Of a DNA stretch of 64,000 nucleotides, positions 7,766 to 16,572 are shown in pieces. Within the stretch, counting starts at the first letter, position 1; each line of letters begins with the position of its first letter. Made by a program: the position numbers and the translations under genes. Under the pieces are notes generated by a model. The model worked only from the letters and a program-made list of their open reading frames with translations, was not told where the DNA came from and made no database searches. The DNA lies in assembly GCA_019694165.1 (NCBI GenBank), contig JAIBCL010000011.1, positions 1-64,000 on the forward strand, read 5' to 3'. This DNA is from Verrucomicrobiaceae bacterium (GTDB lineage Bacteria; Verrucomicrobiota; Verrucomicrobiia; Verrucomicrobiales; Verrucomicrobiaceae).

Positions 7766-9226
7766 ATGAGCACGCTCACCCGCCGCCATTTCAGCCGGCT
7801 CGCCGTCTCGGCGGCCAGCACGTCCATCCTGCCAGGAGCGCGCAGCGAGCCGGCACGAAGCAAGCGCGTCATCGTCGCGGGCGCAGGCATCGGCGGACTC
7901 TGCTGCGCCTACGAGCTGATGGAGCGCGGGCATGATGTCGTGGTGATCGAGGCTTCACGCCGCACAGGCGGCCATGTGAAGACGATCCGTGATCCCCTGC
8001 CCGACGGCCTCTACGCCGACGTGGGTGCCGAGCACTTCACGCGGCCGGGCTACACGATGTATTGGAAGTACGTCGAGAAGTTCAATCTGCCGTGGATGCC
8101 GTGGAAGCGGCGGGAGAACATGTATCGCAAGATCGACGGCGTGTGGCGCACCGAGGCGGAGCTGGCGGACCGGGCGGTGCTCAAAGGCTTCGGCTTCCGT
8201 TCCCACGAGATCGACTACATCATCGACCACGGCTGGACCGAGCTGCCAACGCTCTATCTCGAACCTTTCACCGCAAAGTTCAAAGACGAGTACCAGCCTT
8301 TCGGCATCGGACTCGACGATCTGGATCACAAGCTGCTCGGCGACGTGCTCGCCGGCAGCGGCGCATCGGACGCCGCGCTGCGCTTCATCGGCGCCACGCA
8401 GCGCTCCTCGCCCGCGAAACCGCCGGGCAGCGGCGATGTCTCCGCGCTTTTCCGTCTCTGGCAGTCCGCCATCGTCAGATTGCGCGGACTGCCCGTTTTC
8501 AAACGCGAGGTCTTCCATCTCAAGGGCGGCAACCAGCTCCTGCCCGACACCTTCGCTGCGAAGCTGGGCGACCGCGTGAAGCTGAACTGCCCCATCGACA
8601 GCATCGAGCACGGCGACCATTCCGTGACCGTGCACTTCACGGAGAACGAGAAGAAGCAGACCATCTCCGGCGACCATCTGGTCATCGCGCTTTCACCGCT
8701 CGTGCTGCCGAAGATCACCGTCACACCCGGGTGGACCGAGGCGAAAAAATATGCGCTGCAGAACACCGTGATGGGAATGCAGTCGCGGGTGCTCCTCGTG
8801 GCGAAATCTCCCTTCTGGAAGGGCGACGTGCCGAGCATCAACTTCGAGACGGGCGACAACCGTATGAGCCTCGTGTACGAAACCGCCGACGATGTGCCGG
8901 GGGAAAGCTGCGTGCTCATGGGCAGCGGCCAGCCCGTGCAGACACCCGACGAGACGCTGGCGGCATTCCGCAAGTTCTATCCCGGCAAGAATCCGGACAC
9001 GATCACGCACTGCATCGTGCATCAGTGGTGGAAGGAGGAGCCGTATGCCTTTGGCTGCGAGCGCCATCCTTTCCCTTTCGGCCAGCTCGTGCGGATGTGG
9101 CCGCATCTCATAGAGCCAGCCGGCAACATTCACTTCGTCGGCGCCGCGTACGACAATCTTCCCTGGGGACAGGACGCCGCGACGCGCTCGGCAAATCGCG
9201 TGGCGGATGCGATTCACGCTGCGTGA
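7766..9226 (+). CDS. Tat-exported FAD-dependent amine oxidase-like oxidoreductase
   Basis: The 486-residue protein begins MSTLTRRHFSRLAVSAAS, a twin-arginine signal (TRRHF), so the folded, flavin-loaded protein would be exported. The dinucleotide-binding fold follows: VIVAGAGIGGLCCAYELMER with GxGxxG and a Glu at the end of strand two (VVIEAS), then the GG motif of the amine-oxidase/protoporphyrinogen-oxidase family (RRTGGH). The C-terminal FAD contact is HFVGAAYDNLPWGQDAATRS. The substrate cannot be told from sequence. ATG 7766 was preferred over an upstream TTG because it places the Tat motif at the N-terminus. Carotenoid or phytoene desaturase-like activity is an alternative within the same superfamily. 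Confidence 0.88.
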   Translation: MSTLTRRHFSRLAVSAASTSILPGARSEPARSKRVIVAGAGIGGLCCAYELMERGHDVVVIEASRRTGGHVKTIRDPLPDGLYADVGAEHFTRPGYTMYWKYVEKFNLPWMPWKRRENMYRKIDGVWRTEAELADRAVLKGFGFRSHEIDYIIDHGWTELPTLYLEPFTAKFKDEYQPFGIGLDDLDHKLLGDVLAGSGASDAALRFIGATQRSSPAKPPGSGDVSALFRLWQSAIVRLRGLPVFKREVFHLKGGNQLLPDTFAAKLGDRVKLNCPIDSIEHGDHSVTVHFTENEKKQTISGDHLVIALSPLVLPKITVTPGWTEAKKYALQNTVMGMQSRVLLVAKSPFWKGDVPSINFETGDNRMSLVYETADDVPGESCVLMGSGQPVQTPDETLAAFRKFYPGKNPDTITHCIVHQWWKEEPYAFGCERHPFPFGQLVRMWPHLIEPAGNIHFVGAAYDNLPWGQDAATRSANRVADAIHAA

Positions 9227-9370
9227 CAGTCCGTGCCGAGACAACGGGGCGGTGTCTTCGCGGCGGCTCGCCGCACGGAGCACAGCGTGGCCGGCAGCCT
9301 CGCCCACGCAGCCCGGCGCTCGCTCACGCACCCCAGACCCGCTGATTTGCTCTCTTGTCGAACGGCACCC

Positions 9371-9778
9371 ATGCGGCTACGATGCACCGTGCCTGTCCGC
9401 TTTGAAAAACTCCCCGGTCTCAGCGTGAGCGTCGATGAAGTGACGTACGATCCCACGCGCCCGGCGCCGCCTGACCGGCCGCATCCTTTCATCTACCATC
9501 TCTCGATCCACAACGGGAGCGAGGAGCCGGTGAACATCTTCGGACGCAAGTGGATCGTGCGCGACACGGAAGGGGACACGCTCGTGGTGGAGGGTGACGG
9601 CGTGGTGGGTCAGTTCCCGCGCATCGAACCGGGCGAGAGCTTCAGCTACAATTCCTATCATGTCATCAAGGCCGACAGCACCGCCACCGGCACCTTCTTT
9701 GGCCGCACGGATGATGGCCGACCCGTTTGCGTACGCGTTCCGGATTTCAAAATGCGCACGCCACCGATGCTGGCCTGA
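9371..9778 (+). CDS. apaG: ApaG (DUF525) domain protein
   Basis: A 135-residue single-domain protein with the ApaG fold. Typical landmarks are FIYHLSIHNGSEEPVNIFGR, KWIVRDTEGDTLVVEGDGVV and GQFPRIEPGESFSYNSYHVI, matching the family's conserved K-W-x-I-x-D and P-x-I-x-P-G-E-x-F-x-Y patterns. ApaG is a small immunoglobulin-like domain of uncertain biochemical role; in other bacteria it is linked to Ap4A and cobalt/magnesium phenotypes. Here it stands alone rather than with rsmA/apaH. The start at ATG 9371 is the only one that leaves a normal-length protein; the open frame upstream is not family-like. The cyclo-ligase gene converges on it from the right. Confidence 0.9.
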   Translation: MRLRCTVPVRFEKLPGLSVSVDEVTYDPTRPAPPDRPHPFIYHLSIHNGSEEPVNIFGRKWIVRDTEGDTLVVEGDGVVGQFPRIEPGESFSYNSYHVIKADSTATGTFFGRTDDGRPVCVRVPDFKMRTPPMLA

Positions 9779-9818
9779 GCAACCCGACGAAGGCACCGGG
9801 GCATGTCGTCCCCAGGAA

Positions 9819-10442
9819 TCAATACAGGGTCCAGCCCGACTCGGTGACCAGAGCGTGAACCCGCGCATCGTGTGGCTCCACCGGAACGGCAGACAGCACT
9901 TGCAGATCGAACCCGATGCCGATGCGCCGCGCCGTGATGCGTGGATCGGCGAAAAAGCGATCGTAAAAACCCGCGCCACGCCCCAGCCGTGAGCCGTCGC
10001 ATCTGCCGAACGCAAGCGCAGGCGTGAGGATCACCGTCAAGTCCGCAGGTGCCACCAACCGGGCGGGTTCCACGACCGGCTCCCAGACGCCGAGAGCACC
10101 GCGGCGCAGATCGTCCGCCGAACGCACTTCGCAGGGCACCAACCGGCGGCCTTCCACGGCGAAAAACACAACTCGAACTCCCCGACCGTGAAACCAAGGC
10201 AGGAGAGGCAGCAGGTCGGGCTCACCGGGCAGGCCGCCGAACAGAGCCGCAACGGCTCCCGGGCCGCACCATTGGCCGGGGTGCACCAGATGCGAGATCA
10301 CGAGGTCGGATCGGCGCGCCACCTCGTCAGCCGGCAGGGCGCGCAGGGTGGAGAGCATCGTTTTGCGCAGGGCAGACTTGCTTTCGGGCGATGGAAACGG
10401 GACGGACACGGGACCACAAAGATTGCGTGGAATTGCGGGCAA
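9819..10442 (-). CDS. 5-formyltetrahydrofolate cyclo-ligase
   Basis: About 200 residues, normal for this enzyme, which converts 5-formyl-THF to 5,10-methenyl-THF using ATP in the cytoplasm and so clears folate storage or inhibitor forms. Family landmarks are SKSALRKTMLSTLRALP at the N-terminus, EVRSADDLRRGALGVWEP in the middle, and ILTPALAFGRCDGSRLGRG followed by AGFYDRFF, which contains the nucleotide-binding G-R-G-x-G-[FY]-Y-D. The start is uncertain: 10442 is a TTG, and an in-frame GTG at 10409 lies nearer to where the family normally begins. It is divergent from the MBL hydrolase gene. A dihydrofolate reductase lies just beyond that gene, so folate genes cluster loosely here. Confidence 0.88.
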   Translation of the reverse strand: MPAIPRNLCGPVSVPFPSPESKSALRKTMLSTLRALPADEVARRSDLVISHLVHPGQWCGPGAVAALFGGLPGEPDLLPLLPWFHGRGVRVVFFAVEGRRLVPCEVRSADDLRRGALGVWEPVVEPARLVAPADLTVILTPALAFGRCDGSRLGRGAGFYDRFFADPRITARRIGIGFDLQVLSAVPVEPHDARVHALVTESGWTLY

Positions 10443-10513
10443 ATTGCAGCTTGTCAGGACGGTTGTCTTTTCTTAAGTTTGGCCCGTCAAGCCGCGCGCA
10501 CCTTTTTGCCCGA

Positions 10514-11491
10514 ATGATACACGATCCATCGTCGTCGCCGTGGTTCACCGCTCTGAGGAACGGTGGGAAGAAGAGGCGTCTCACGTTCCGCCGGAAGGCA
10601 AAGGACGAGAACAAGGTGGGCCTGCTGCCCGCTGAAGGCTGGAGGAAGCGGAATCTGCAATTCATCGGCGAGGTGCTCATCCCCCACATCCTGTGCCCGC
10701 GGCGGCCGGGCGGCGACTTCGGTTCCATCCCGGAGGTGGATGCGGCGGGCATAGGTGCCACATGGCTCGGTCACGCCGGTTTCCTTTTGCAGATCGGCGG
10801 ACTGAACATCGCCATCGATCCCAACTGGGCGCTGTGGCACGGTCCGGTCAAACGTGTGCGTCACCCGAGCCTGCGCGCTGCCGACATGCCGCCCGTCCAC
10901 CTCGTGCTCATCACCCATGCGCACTTCGACCACCTGCATCTGCCGAGCCTGAGAAAGATCGCCGCTGAGCAGCCCGTCATCGTGCCGCGCGGCGTGGGCA
11001 CCTTGGTGAAGCGCTGCGGCTTCGGGCGGATCATCGAGCTTGACGTGTGGCAGCGGGCCCGCTTTCGCGACGTGCAGGTCACCCTCACGCCGGCGCGGCA
11101 CTGGGGTGCGCGCATGATTCATGATACGCACCGGCAGTTCGGCGGCTATCTCATCCAGAGCCGCGAGCGCACGCTGTTCCACGCGGGTGACAGCGCCATC
11201 TTCGACGGCTTCACCGAGATCGGGAACCGGGCGGACATCGAGGTGGCCCTCCTTCCCATCGGCGCTTACGACGCGCCCAGCGGACGGCCCGTGCATATGA
11301 ACCCCGAGGAAGCCGTCGATGCCTTCGAGATGCTGCGCGCCGGCTTCATGATTCCCATGCATCACGACACCTTCCCTCTCGGCGGCGAGCCCATCCACGA
11401 GCCCGCAGAGCGGCTCGCCCGTGCCGCCGTGCGCCGCCAGCTCGAGAACCGCATCCGTATCCTGCAAGAGGGTGAGTCGGCGGTGTTTTGA
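10514..11491 (+). CDS. Metallo-beta-lactamase-fold hydrolase, NAPE-PLD/UlaG-like
   Basis: A 325-residue protein with the MBL metal site HAHFDH (His135, His137, Asp139, His140) and later ligands in TPARHWGAR, FHAGDSAIF and MIPMHHDTF. The order and the phrase ATWLGHAGFLLQIGGLNIAI place it in the subgroup containing N-acylphosphatidylethanolamine phospholipase D and UlaG-type lactonases. It has no signal peptide, so it is probably cytoplasmic. The substrate is unknown; a phospholipid-like or phosphodiester substrate is the family-based guess. ATG 10514 is the first good start after the divergent promoter region. Its stop codon TGA overlaps the A of the next gene's ATG, so it is translationally coupled to dihydrofolate reductase. 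Confidence 0.88.
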   Translation: MIHDPSSSPWFTALRNGGKKRRLTFRRKAKDENKVGLLPAEGWRKRNLQFIGEVLIPHILCPRRPGGDFGSIPEVDAAGIGATWLGHAGFLLQIGGLNIAIDPNWALWHGPVKRVRHPSLRAADMPPVHLVLITHAHFDHLHLPSLRKIAAEQPVIVPRGVGTLVKRCGFGRIIELDVWQRARFRDVQVTLTPARHWGARMIHDTHRQFGGYLIQSRERTLFHAGDSAIFDGFTEIGNRADIEVALLPIGAYDAPSGRPVHMNPEEAVDAFEMLRAGFMIPMHHDTFPLGGEPIHEPAERLARAAVRRQLENRIRILQEGESAVF

Positions 11492-12030
11492 TGTCCCTCA
11501 CCGTCACACTCATTGCCGCTGTTTCTGCGGATGGTTTCATCTCACGGGGGAAAGGTGTGCCGTGGGATCTGCCGGCGGACCGTGCTCATTTCCGCTCATA
11601 CACGGCGGGGAAATGGCTGTTGCTCGGCCGCACGACGTACGAGGAGATGAGGGGCTGGTTTCGCGATCACACGCCGCTGGTGCTCTCGCGGGACGCCGGC
11701 TTCCAGCCGCCGAAAGGCCGGCGTGTGAGCACCGCGCGCGAGGCCATCGATCTTGCTGTCGCCTCGGCCCAGCCCGAGATCGTGGTGTGCGGCGGCGCGC
11801 AGATTTACGCGGCGGCATTACCCCACGCCACGCGCCTCATCCTCACCCGCGTCGATGAGCGGCTGGCGTCAGGACTGTCGTTCCCGCTCGTCAATGCTGA
11901 CGACTGGCACGTCGTCAGCACCGACCCGCTCGAGGGCTGTCCGGCATGTCGTATCGAGCACTTGGAAAGGCGCGACGCCGGAGCAGGAAGATCGTCGGCT
12001 GACACTCGGTTTCCGCCTTTGAGGAGGTGA
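11491..12030 (+). CDS. folA: Dihydrofolate reductase
   Basis: This 179-residue protein makes tetrahydrofolate from dihydrofolate with NADPH. Type I DHFR landmarks are LIAAVSADGFISRGKGVPWD, then LPADRAHFR with the active-site acidic residue in the first helix region, KWLLLGRTTYEEM for NADPH binding, and IVVCGGAQIYAAALP (G-G-x-x-x-Y). It is slightly longer than usual because about 15 residues follow the last core strand. The ATG shares its A with the upstream stop codon (TGATG), indicating coupling to the MBL hydrolase. The 5-formyl-THF cyclo-ligase lies close upstream on the other strand. Confidence 0.92.
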   Translation: MSLTVTLIAAVSADGFISRGKGVPWDLPADRAHFRSYTAGKWLLLGRTTYEEMRGWFRDHTPLVLSRDAGFQPPKGRRVSTAREAIDLAVASAQPEIVVCGGAQIYAAALPHATRLILTRVDERLASGLSFPLVNADDWHVVSTDPLEGCPACRIEHLERRDAGAGRSSADTRFPPLRR

Positions 12031-12089
12031 ATTCACCGGCAGATGAAGCTTTTGCTTGGCAGGTCCGGTGAGTGCACAGACCGTACTTG

Positions 12090-13472
12090 ATGCCGTACCG
12101 CCGTCCCGACTCCTTCGACATCCCGATCCCGAAACTCACCATGAGGGAACGGGTGAAGATCATCGACCCGAAGGAAGTCCGCGCCCGCAAGTTGCGGCAG
12201 GCGGCGTTGGTGATCGTGCTCGGCCTCTGCGCGGTCGCATATGTGAGGCGGGACTATCTGCAGAAGCACATCGCCGGAAGGTTCGGCATCGACTTGCGAT
12301 CTCTTTCGGGCTGGAACGCTGAGCCGGCTCGCCAGACCGGTGGGAGGCAAGGCGCGATAGTCGCCCCGAAGCAGACGACAACTCCAAAGTTGCAGGCTGA
12401 AGAGGTTGTCGAGACTGACCCGGACGCACCCGTGGCATTGGGGTCTCTCAAACTCGATCCGGTCGAATTTCCTGCGGAGAAGTCCTGGCCCCGCCTTGTG
12501 GCTTTGCAGGGAAATCCGACAGTCGAAATCATGCAGGAGGACGCCGATGCGGACCGCTTCATCTACCGGTCGCCGCATTACGAATTTCAGTCGGATACGA
12601 GGCTCGGAGCGGACGTGGTGCGGGAGTTTGCCCGCGTATTCGAGGCCACGCACATGGCCGTGTGCAAGCTGCCGCTGGACCTGCGGCCTGCGCCGGAGAA
12701 TCTCCGGGAGCGCTTCACCGCGCGGATTTTCCGGTCAGACCAGGCCTACCGTGAAGCAGGCGGCATGGAAGGCAGCGCGGGCTGCTACAAGCGTGCCGAG
12801 AAGTGTGTCTTGGTGCCTCTGGACAGCCTGGGGGTGAAAGTGCTCCAAGGAGGACGCACGATCATGGATCGGGGTGGCGCGGCCAATGCAACGCTGATCC
12901 ACGAAATCACCCACCAGATGATGAACCATTGGCTGCCACGACTGCCGGTGTGGTATGCGGAAGGCGCTGCGGAGTACATGGTCGTGGGGGACTATCTTCA
13001 CGGGCGATTTTCGTTCGGCCAGATCGAAAGCCTCCTGCAACAATACCTGTCCCGCCGGCGCGCGCCGGGCGGATCGTTGCGCGTGCTGCCACCAGGAGAA
13101 TTGATGGCGCTCGAACCTGCGGACTGGTCGCGGACGCTGGCCGGTGACCACAATGCGAGCAGGCAAAACTACATCTCGGCGCTGCTCCTCACGTTTTACT
13201 TTCACCATCTCGACGGCGACGGCTCGGGCAGCGGGATCGTCCCTTACCTCCGATCCATCGAGAACGGCGAGCCCGAACGCGATGCCTGCCGGGATCACCT
13301 CGTCAGGGGCCGCACAATGGACGTGCTGCAGAGCGACATGAAGGCAGCCTATCAGAGCATCCGCATCAACATCAGCTTCGAGCCGCGTGGCGGTCCAGTT
13401 TGGAAGGAGCACCCCGGCCACGCCGCCCGTTCTGAAACTTCTGCTCCAGACAAAGCGGTGAGCGAAGGGTGA
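12090..13472 (+). CDS. Membrane-anchored HExxH zinc peptidase (DUF1570-like)
   Basis: The 460-residue protein has an N-terminal membrane helix (AALVIVLGLCAVAYV at about 38-52) preceded by a basic stretch, so the bulk should face the periplasm. The zinc site is HEITHQ (His271, Glu272, His275), and WYAEGAAEYM about 20 residues later gives the third ligand, Glu291, as in gluzincins. This arrangement resembles the DUF1570 peptidases common in Planctomycetes and Verrucomicrobia. Residues 60-160 are variable and probably a linker. The start could also be GTG 12072; ATG 12090 was preferred. It stands alone, about 60 bp after folA and about 245 bp before ffh. Its substrate is unknown. Confidence 0.78.
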   Translation: MPYRRPDSFDIPIPKLTMRERVKIIDPKEVRARKLRQAALVIVLGLCAVAYVRRDYLQKHIAGRFGIDLRSLSGWNAEPARQTGGRQGAIVAPKQTTTPKLQAEEVVETDPDAPVALGSLKLDPVEFPAEKSWPRLVALQGNPTVEIMQEDADADRFIYRSPHYEFQSDTRLGADVVREFARVFEATHMAVCKLPLDLRPAPENLRERFTARIFRSDQAYREAGGMEGSAGCYKRAEKCVLVPLDSLGVKVLQGGRTIMDRGGAANATLIHEITHQMMNHWLPRLPVWYAEGAAEYMVVGDYLHGRFSFGQIESLLQQYLSRRRAPGGSLRVLPPGELMALEPADWSRTLAGDHNASRQNYISALLLTFYFHHLDGDGSGSGIVPYLRSIENGEPERDACRDHLVRGRTMDVLQSDMKAAYQSIRINISFEPRGGPVWKEHPGHAARSETSAPDKAVSEG

Positions 13473-13718
13473 ACGCAGGCAGGCGACATGCCGTACGGCG
13501 TGCCGGCTGCCATATCGCCGTGGTTCCACTCTGGAACCGAAAGCGCAGCCTGACACCGTTGGGATCCTCACCGGTCTTTCGCAGGCTCACCGGCAAGTCG
13601 CCAAATCAGGCGAGAAAGGCGGCAAGCGTAGCGGGCGGCGCTGACGGAAGCCCCGGCGGGCAGGCAGGCAAACTCACGCGTTGCACCCCTCTGTGCAGTG
13701 GCCTAAACATCACGCCCC

Positions 13719-15167
13719 ATGTTTTCCCTTCTCACCGAAAAACTCGAGGACGCCTTCAAAAAGATCCGCGGACTCGGCAAGATTACCGAATCGAACATCG
13801 GCGATGCGATGCGCGAGATTCGTCTCGCGCTGCTGGAGGCTGATGTCGATCTGAAGGTGACCAAGGACCTCATCGAGGCGGTCAAGACGAAGTCCATGGG
13901 CGAAGAAGTGCTCCGCTCGGTGCAGCCGGGGCAGCAGATCGTGAAATTCTTCCACGACGAGCTGGTGCGTGTGCTCGGCGGCGGGCAGTCGGAGCTGGAT
14001 CTGGGCCCGCCGCAGCGCATTCTCGTTGTCGGCCTCAACGGCGCGGGCAAGACGACGACCTCCGCTAAGCTGGCCAACTGGCTCAAGAAACAGGGCAAGC
14101 GCCCGCTGCTCATCGCACTCGACCTTTATCGTCCCGCTGCCGTGAAGCAGCTCCAAGTGCTCGGCGAATCGCTCGGTGTCCCCGTGTTCGCCCCGGCGGC
14201 TGGTGAGACGGATCCGGTGAAGTGCGCGCGTCATTCTCTCGAATGGCTCCAGCAGCAAGGCGGTGGCGTGGCGATTTTTGATACTGCGGGCCGGCAGGAG
14301 GTGGACGACGCGCTGCTCGATGAACTCAAACGGGTGCGCGAGGTGGTCCAACCGCGCGAAACGCTGCTCGTGGCCGATGCGGCGACCGGTCAACAGGCGG
14401 TGAGCGTGGCATCGAAGTTCAATGAGACCATCGGCATCACGGGCCTCATCATGACCAAGCTCGACGGCGATGCGCGCGGTGGTGCGCTGCTGTCGATGCG
14501 GCAGGTGACGAATTGTCCGGTGAAATTCACCGGCAGCGGCGAGAAGGTCGAGGCGCTCGAAGTCTTCCACCCCGACCGCATGGCGCAGCGCATTCTGGGC
14601 ATGGGCGACGTGGTAGGCCTCGTCGAGAAAGCGGCGGAGGAGATCGACGAGAAGGAAGCCATGCGCATGGCCAAGCGGCTGCAGGAGGCGAAGTTCGACT
14701 TCAACGATTTTCTCGCGCAATTGAAGTTCATGAAGCGGCTGGGACCGCTCGAAGGTCTGATGGGCATGATCCCTGGCATGAGCAAACTGAAGGGCATGGG
14801 CGGTGTGGATGAGAGCCGCATGAAGCACACGGAGGCCATCGTGCTCTCGATGACGAAGAAGGAACGCAGCACGCCGTCAATCATCAACGGCAGCCGCCGC
14901 AAACGCATCGCCGACGGCTCGGGCCGGCCTGTGGTCGAGGTGAACCAGCTTCTCAAGCAGTTCGACATGATGAAGAACATGATGACGAACAAAGGCATGA
15001 TGCAGGCGATGATGGGCGGAATGAAAGGCGGCGGCGGAATGCCAGGAATGCCACCCGGCATGGGCGGCGGTGGAATGCCAGGTGGCATGGGCGGATTTGG
15101 CGGCAGGCTGCCGAAGTCGGGTGGTAAGTTCCCGCGTCTCGGCGGTGGCGGAGGTAGAAGACGATGA
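13719..15167 (+). CDS. ffh: Signal recognition particle GTPase Ffh
   Basis: A 482-residue protein with the full SRP54 layout. The N domain occupies residues 1-95. The G domain has G1 GLNGAGKTTT (105-114), the insertion-box DLYRPAA, G3 DTAGRQ and G4 TKLDGDARGGA. The methionine-rich M domain follows (GPLEGLMGMIPGMSK, then EAIVLSMTKKER and SRRKRIADGSG), which binds SRP RNA and signal peptides. It guides ribosomes making membrane and exported proteins to FtsY at the membrane. The C-terminus extends into a long Gly/Met-rich tail ending in basic residues, as in several PVC and other bacteria. No SRP RNA gene was recognised nearby, and rpsP, a frequent downstream partner, is absent. Confidence 0.97.
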   Translation: MFSLLTEKLEDAFKKIRGLGKITESNIGDAMREIRLALLEADVDLKVTKDLIEAVKTKSMGEEVLRSVQPGQQIVKFFHDELVRVLGGGQSELDLGPPQRILVVGLNGAGKTTTSAKLANWLKKQGKRPLLIALDLYRPAAVKQLQVLGESLGVPVFAPAAGETDPVKCARHSLEWLQQQGGGVAIFDTAGRQEVDDALLDELKRVREVVQPRETLLVADAATGQQAVSVASKFNETIGITGLIMTKLDGDARGGALLSMRQVTNCPVKFTGSGEKVEALEVFHPDRMAQRILGMGDVVGLVEKAAEEIDEKEAMRMAKRLQEAKFDFNDFLAQLKFMKRLGPLEGLMGMIPGMSKLKGMGGVDESRMKHTEAIVLSMTKKERSTPSIINGSRRKRIADGSGRPVVEVNQLLKQFDMMKNMMTNKGMMQAMMGGMKGGGGMPGMPPGMGGGGMPGGMGGFGGRLPKSGGKFPRLGGGGGRRR

Positions 15168-15220
15168 GCATGGTTGTTTGTCTGCTTGTGGGCGGAATTG
15201 CACCGTTTGGCCTTCGTCGT

Positions 15221-15463
15221 CCCCCTCACCCCAGCCCTCTCCCCTTGGGAGAGGGAGTTGAAGGCGCTGCCGCGCCAATAGTAGTCCGGGCACACCGTGA
15301 CCGGAGTATTCGAGTGGCTGCTACTCACCGCCTGCTTGAGTTTGCATATCCCACGCGATCGAACTTCGTCAGACTCCAGTCACGGAGTGACTGGACTACT
15401 TTCGCCGTCGGCGCACAGCGCCATCGTCTCCCTCTCCCACGGGGAGAGGGCTGGGGTGAGGGG
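15221..15463. repeat. MITE-like element with CCCCTCACCCCAGCCCTCTC inverted ends, copy 1
   Basis: The left arm, CCCCCTCACCCCAGCCCTCT plus CCCCTTGGGAGAGGG (15221-15255), is itself a hairpin. The right arm (15429-15463) is its inverse: CCTCTCCCACGGGGAGAGGG plus CTGGGGTGAGGGGG. The 170 bp between code nothing recognisable and hold a smaller palindrome, CCAGTCACGGAGTGACTGG (near 15376). The region 15168-15516, between ffh and the dehydrogenase gene, contains only this element. A second copy with the same ends and the same internal phrase GCGCCATCGTCTCCCTCTCC lies at 52938-53126. Small size, inverted ends, lack of coding and recurrence fit a miniature mobile element or large REP/BIME-type repeat. 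Confidence 0.75.
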
Positions 15464-15516
15464 GAGGAGTTCCGATTGGTCTCGACCGTCCGAATGAGCA
15501 AAAACTCAGCCACACG

Positions 15517-16572
15517 ATGAGCAACGATTCGTCTTCACACCTACGTCCCTTTCGCGTCGGCGTCGCTGGGGTCGGCGCCATCGGCCGAAACCATGCGCGC
15601 ATCCTTGCTGAGCTGGCGAAGTCGAGCGGCGGCTCGCTGCAGTTCACGGCGATCTTTGACACCGACCAGTCGCGCGCCCAGGAACTCGCTTCGCTTCACA
15701 AGACCAAGGCGGTCACCTCGCTCGAAGAGTTCGCCTCGCTCGTCGACGCAGCCACGGTTGCCGTTCCGACCGTGTTTCACCGTCAGATAGCCGGTCCTTT
15801 GTTGGAGCAGGGCAAGCATGTGCTCGTTGAGAAACCGATCACCGAGAGTCTGGCGGAAGCGCAGGCGCTGATCGAACTCGCGCGGCAACAGAACGTGATC
15901 CTGCAAGTCGGCCACATCGAGCGCTTCAATCCCGTGATGCGGAACATTGAGGAGCAGATGAACAATCCCCGCTTCATCGAAGCCACGCGCTTGTCGCCCT
16001 ATCCGGGCCGCAGCCTCGACGTGGGCGTGGTGCTCGACGTGATGATCCACGACCTGGAAATCATCCTGCATCTGGTCAGGTCACCGTGGGTGAGCGTCGA
16101 TGCCGTTGGCGTGCCGATCCTCAGCAAGCGCGAGGACATTGCCAACGTGCGCATTCGTTTTGAGAACGGCTGCGTGGCCAACATCACCGCCAGCCGCATC
16201 AGCCAGGAGAAGCTGCGGAAAATTCGCGTGTTCCAAAACGACGCCTACCTCTCGCTCGATTACCAGAAGCAGGAAGGCTACATCCTCCGACTCGCGGAAA
16301 GCGGCGAAAAGGAGAGTTCGATGCTCGGCAAGCTGCTCGGCCTGGCGACGGACTCCACCATCGTGACCGAGTTCGCCGGACAAAAGATCGTGCGAGAGCC
16401 GGTCGCCGTGGAGAAGGACGAGCCGCTCAAGCTGGAGCTGGCAGCGTTTGTCGAATGCGCCCGTCAAGGAAAGCGGCCGGTTGTCTCCGGACAGGAAGCA
16501 ACCGAAGCGCTGCGTCTGGCTTTGGAGATTACCGAACAGATTGAGAAAAGCCAGCCGACAGCACGAGCATGA
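15517..16572 (+). CDS. Gfo/Idh/MocA-family NAD(P)-dependent sugar dehydrogenase, lpxB-linked
   Basis: A 351-residue cytoplasmic oxidoreductase. The Rossmann motif is GVAGVGAIGRNHARIL. The family's E-K-P signature is LVEKPITESLAEA, with the catalytic region VGHIERFNPVMR and a predicted active-site His in DVMIHDLEIILHL. The last codon overlaps the lpxB start by 4 bp (ATGA), so the two are translationally coupled. In Acidithiobacillus and Leptospira a Gfo/Idh enzyme, GnnA, oxidises UDP-GlcNAc at C3 so that the aminotransferase GnnB can make UDP-GlcNAc3N for amide-linked lipid A. Coupling to lpxB makes a similar nucleotide-sugar role attractive. No GnnB is present in this window, so the role remains inference. 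Confidence 0.88.
   Translation: MSNDSSSHLRPFRVGVAGVGAIGRNHARILAELAKSSGGSLQFTAIFDTDQSRAQELASLHKTKAVTSLEEFASLVDAATVAVPTVFHRQIAGPLLEQGKHVLVEKPITESLAEAQALIELARQQNVILQVGHIERFNPVMRNIEEQMNNPRFIEATRLSPYPGRSLDVGVVLDVMIHDLEIILHLVRSPWVSVDAVGVPILSKREDIANVRIRFENGCVANITASRISQEKLRKIRVFQNDAYLSLDYQKQEGYILRLAESGEKESSMLGKLLGLATDSTIVTEFAGQKIVREPVAVEKDEPLKLELAAFVECARQGKRPVVSGQEATEALRLALEITEQIEKSQPTARA

Noticed and set aside
9779-9818. Bidirectional terminator between apaG and the cyclo-ligase gene (GGGGCATGTCGTCCCC)
   Set aside because: Only four GC pairs form and no T run follows on either strand.
13473-13718. SRP RNA gene just before ffh (GACGGAAGCCCCGGCGGGCAG)
   Set aside because: The conserved apical loop of bacterial SRP RNA is not matched and no long stem can be drawn with confidence.
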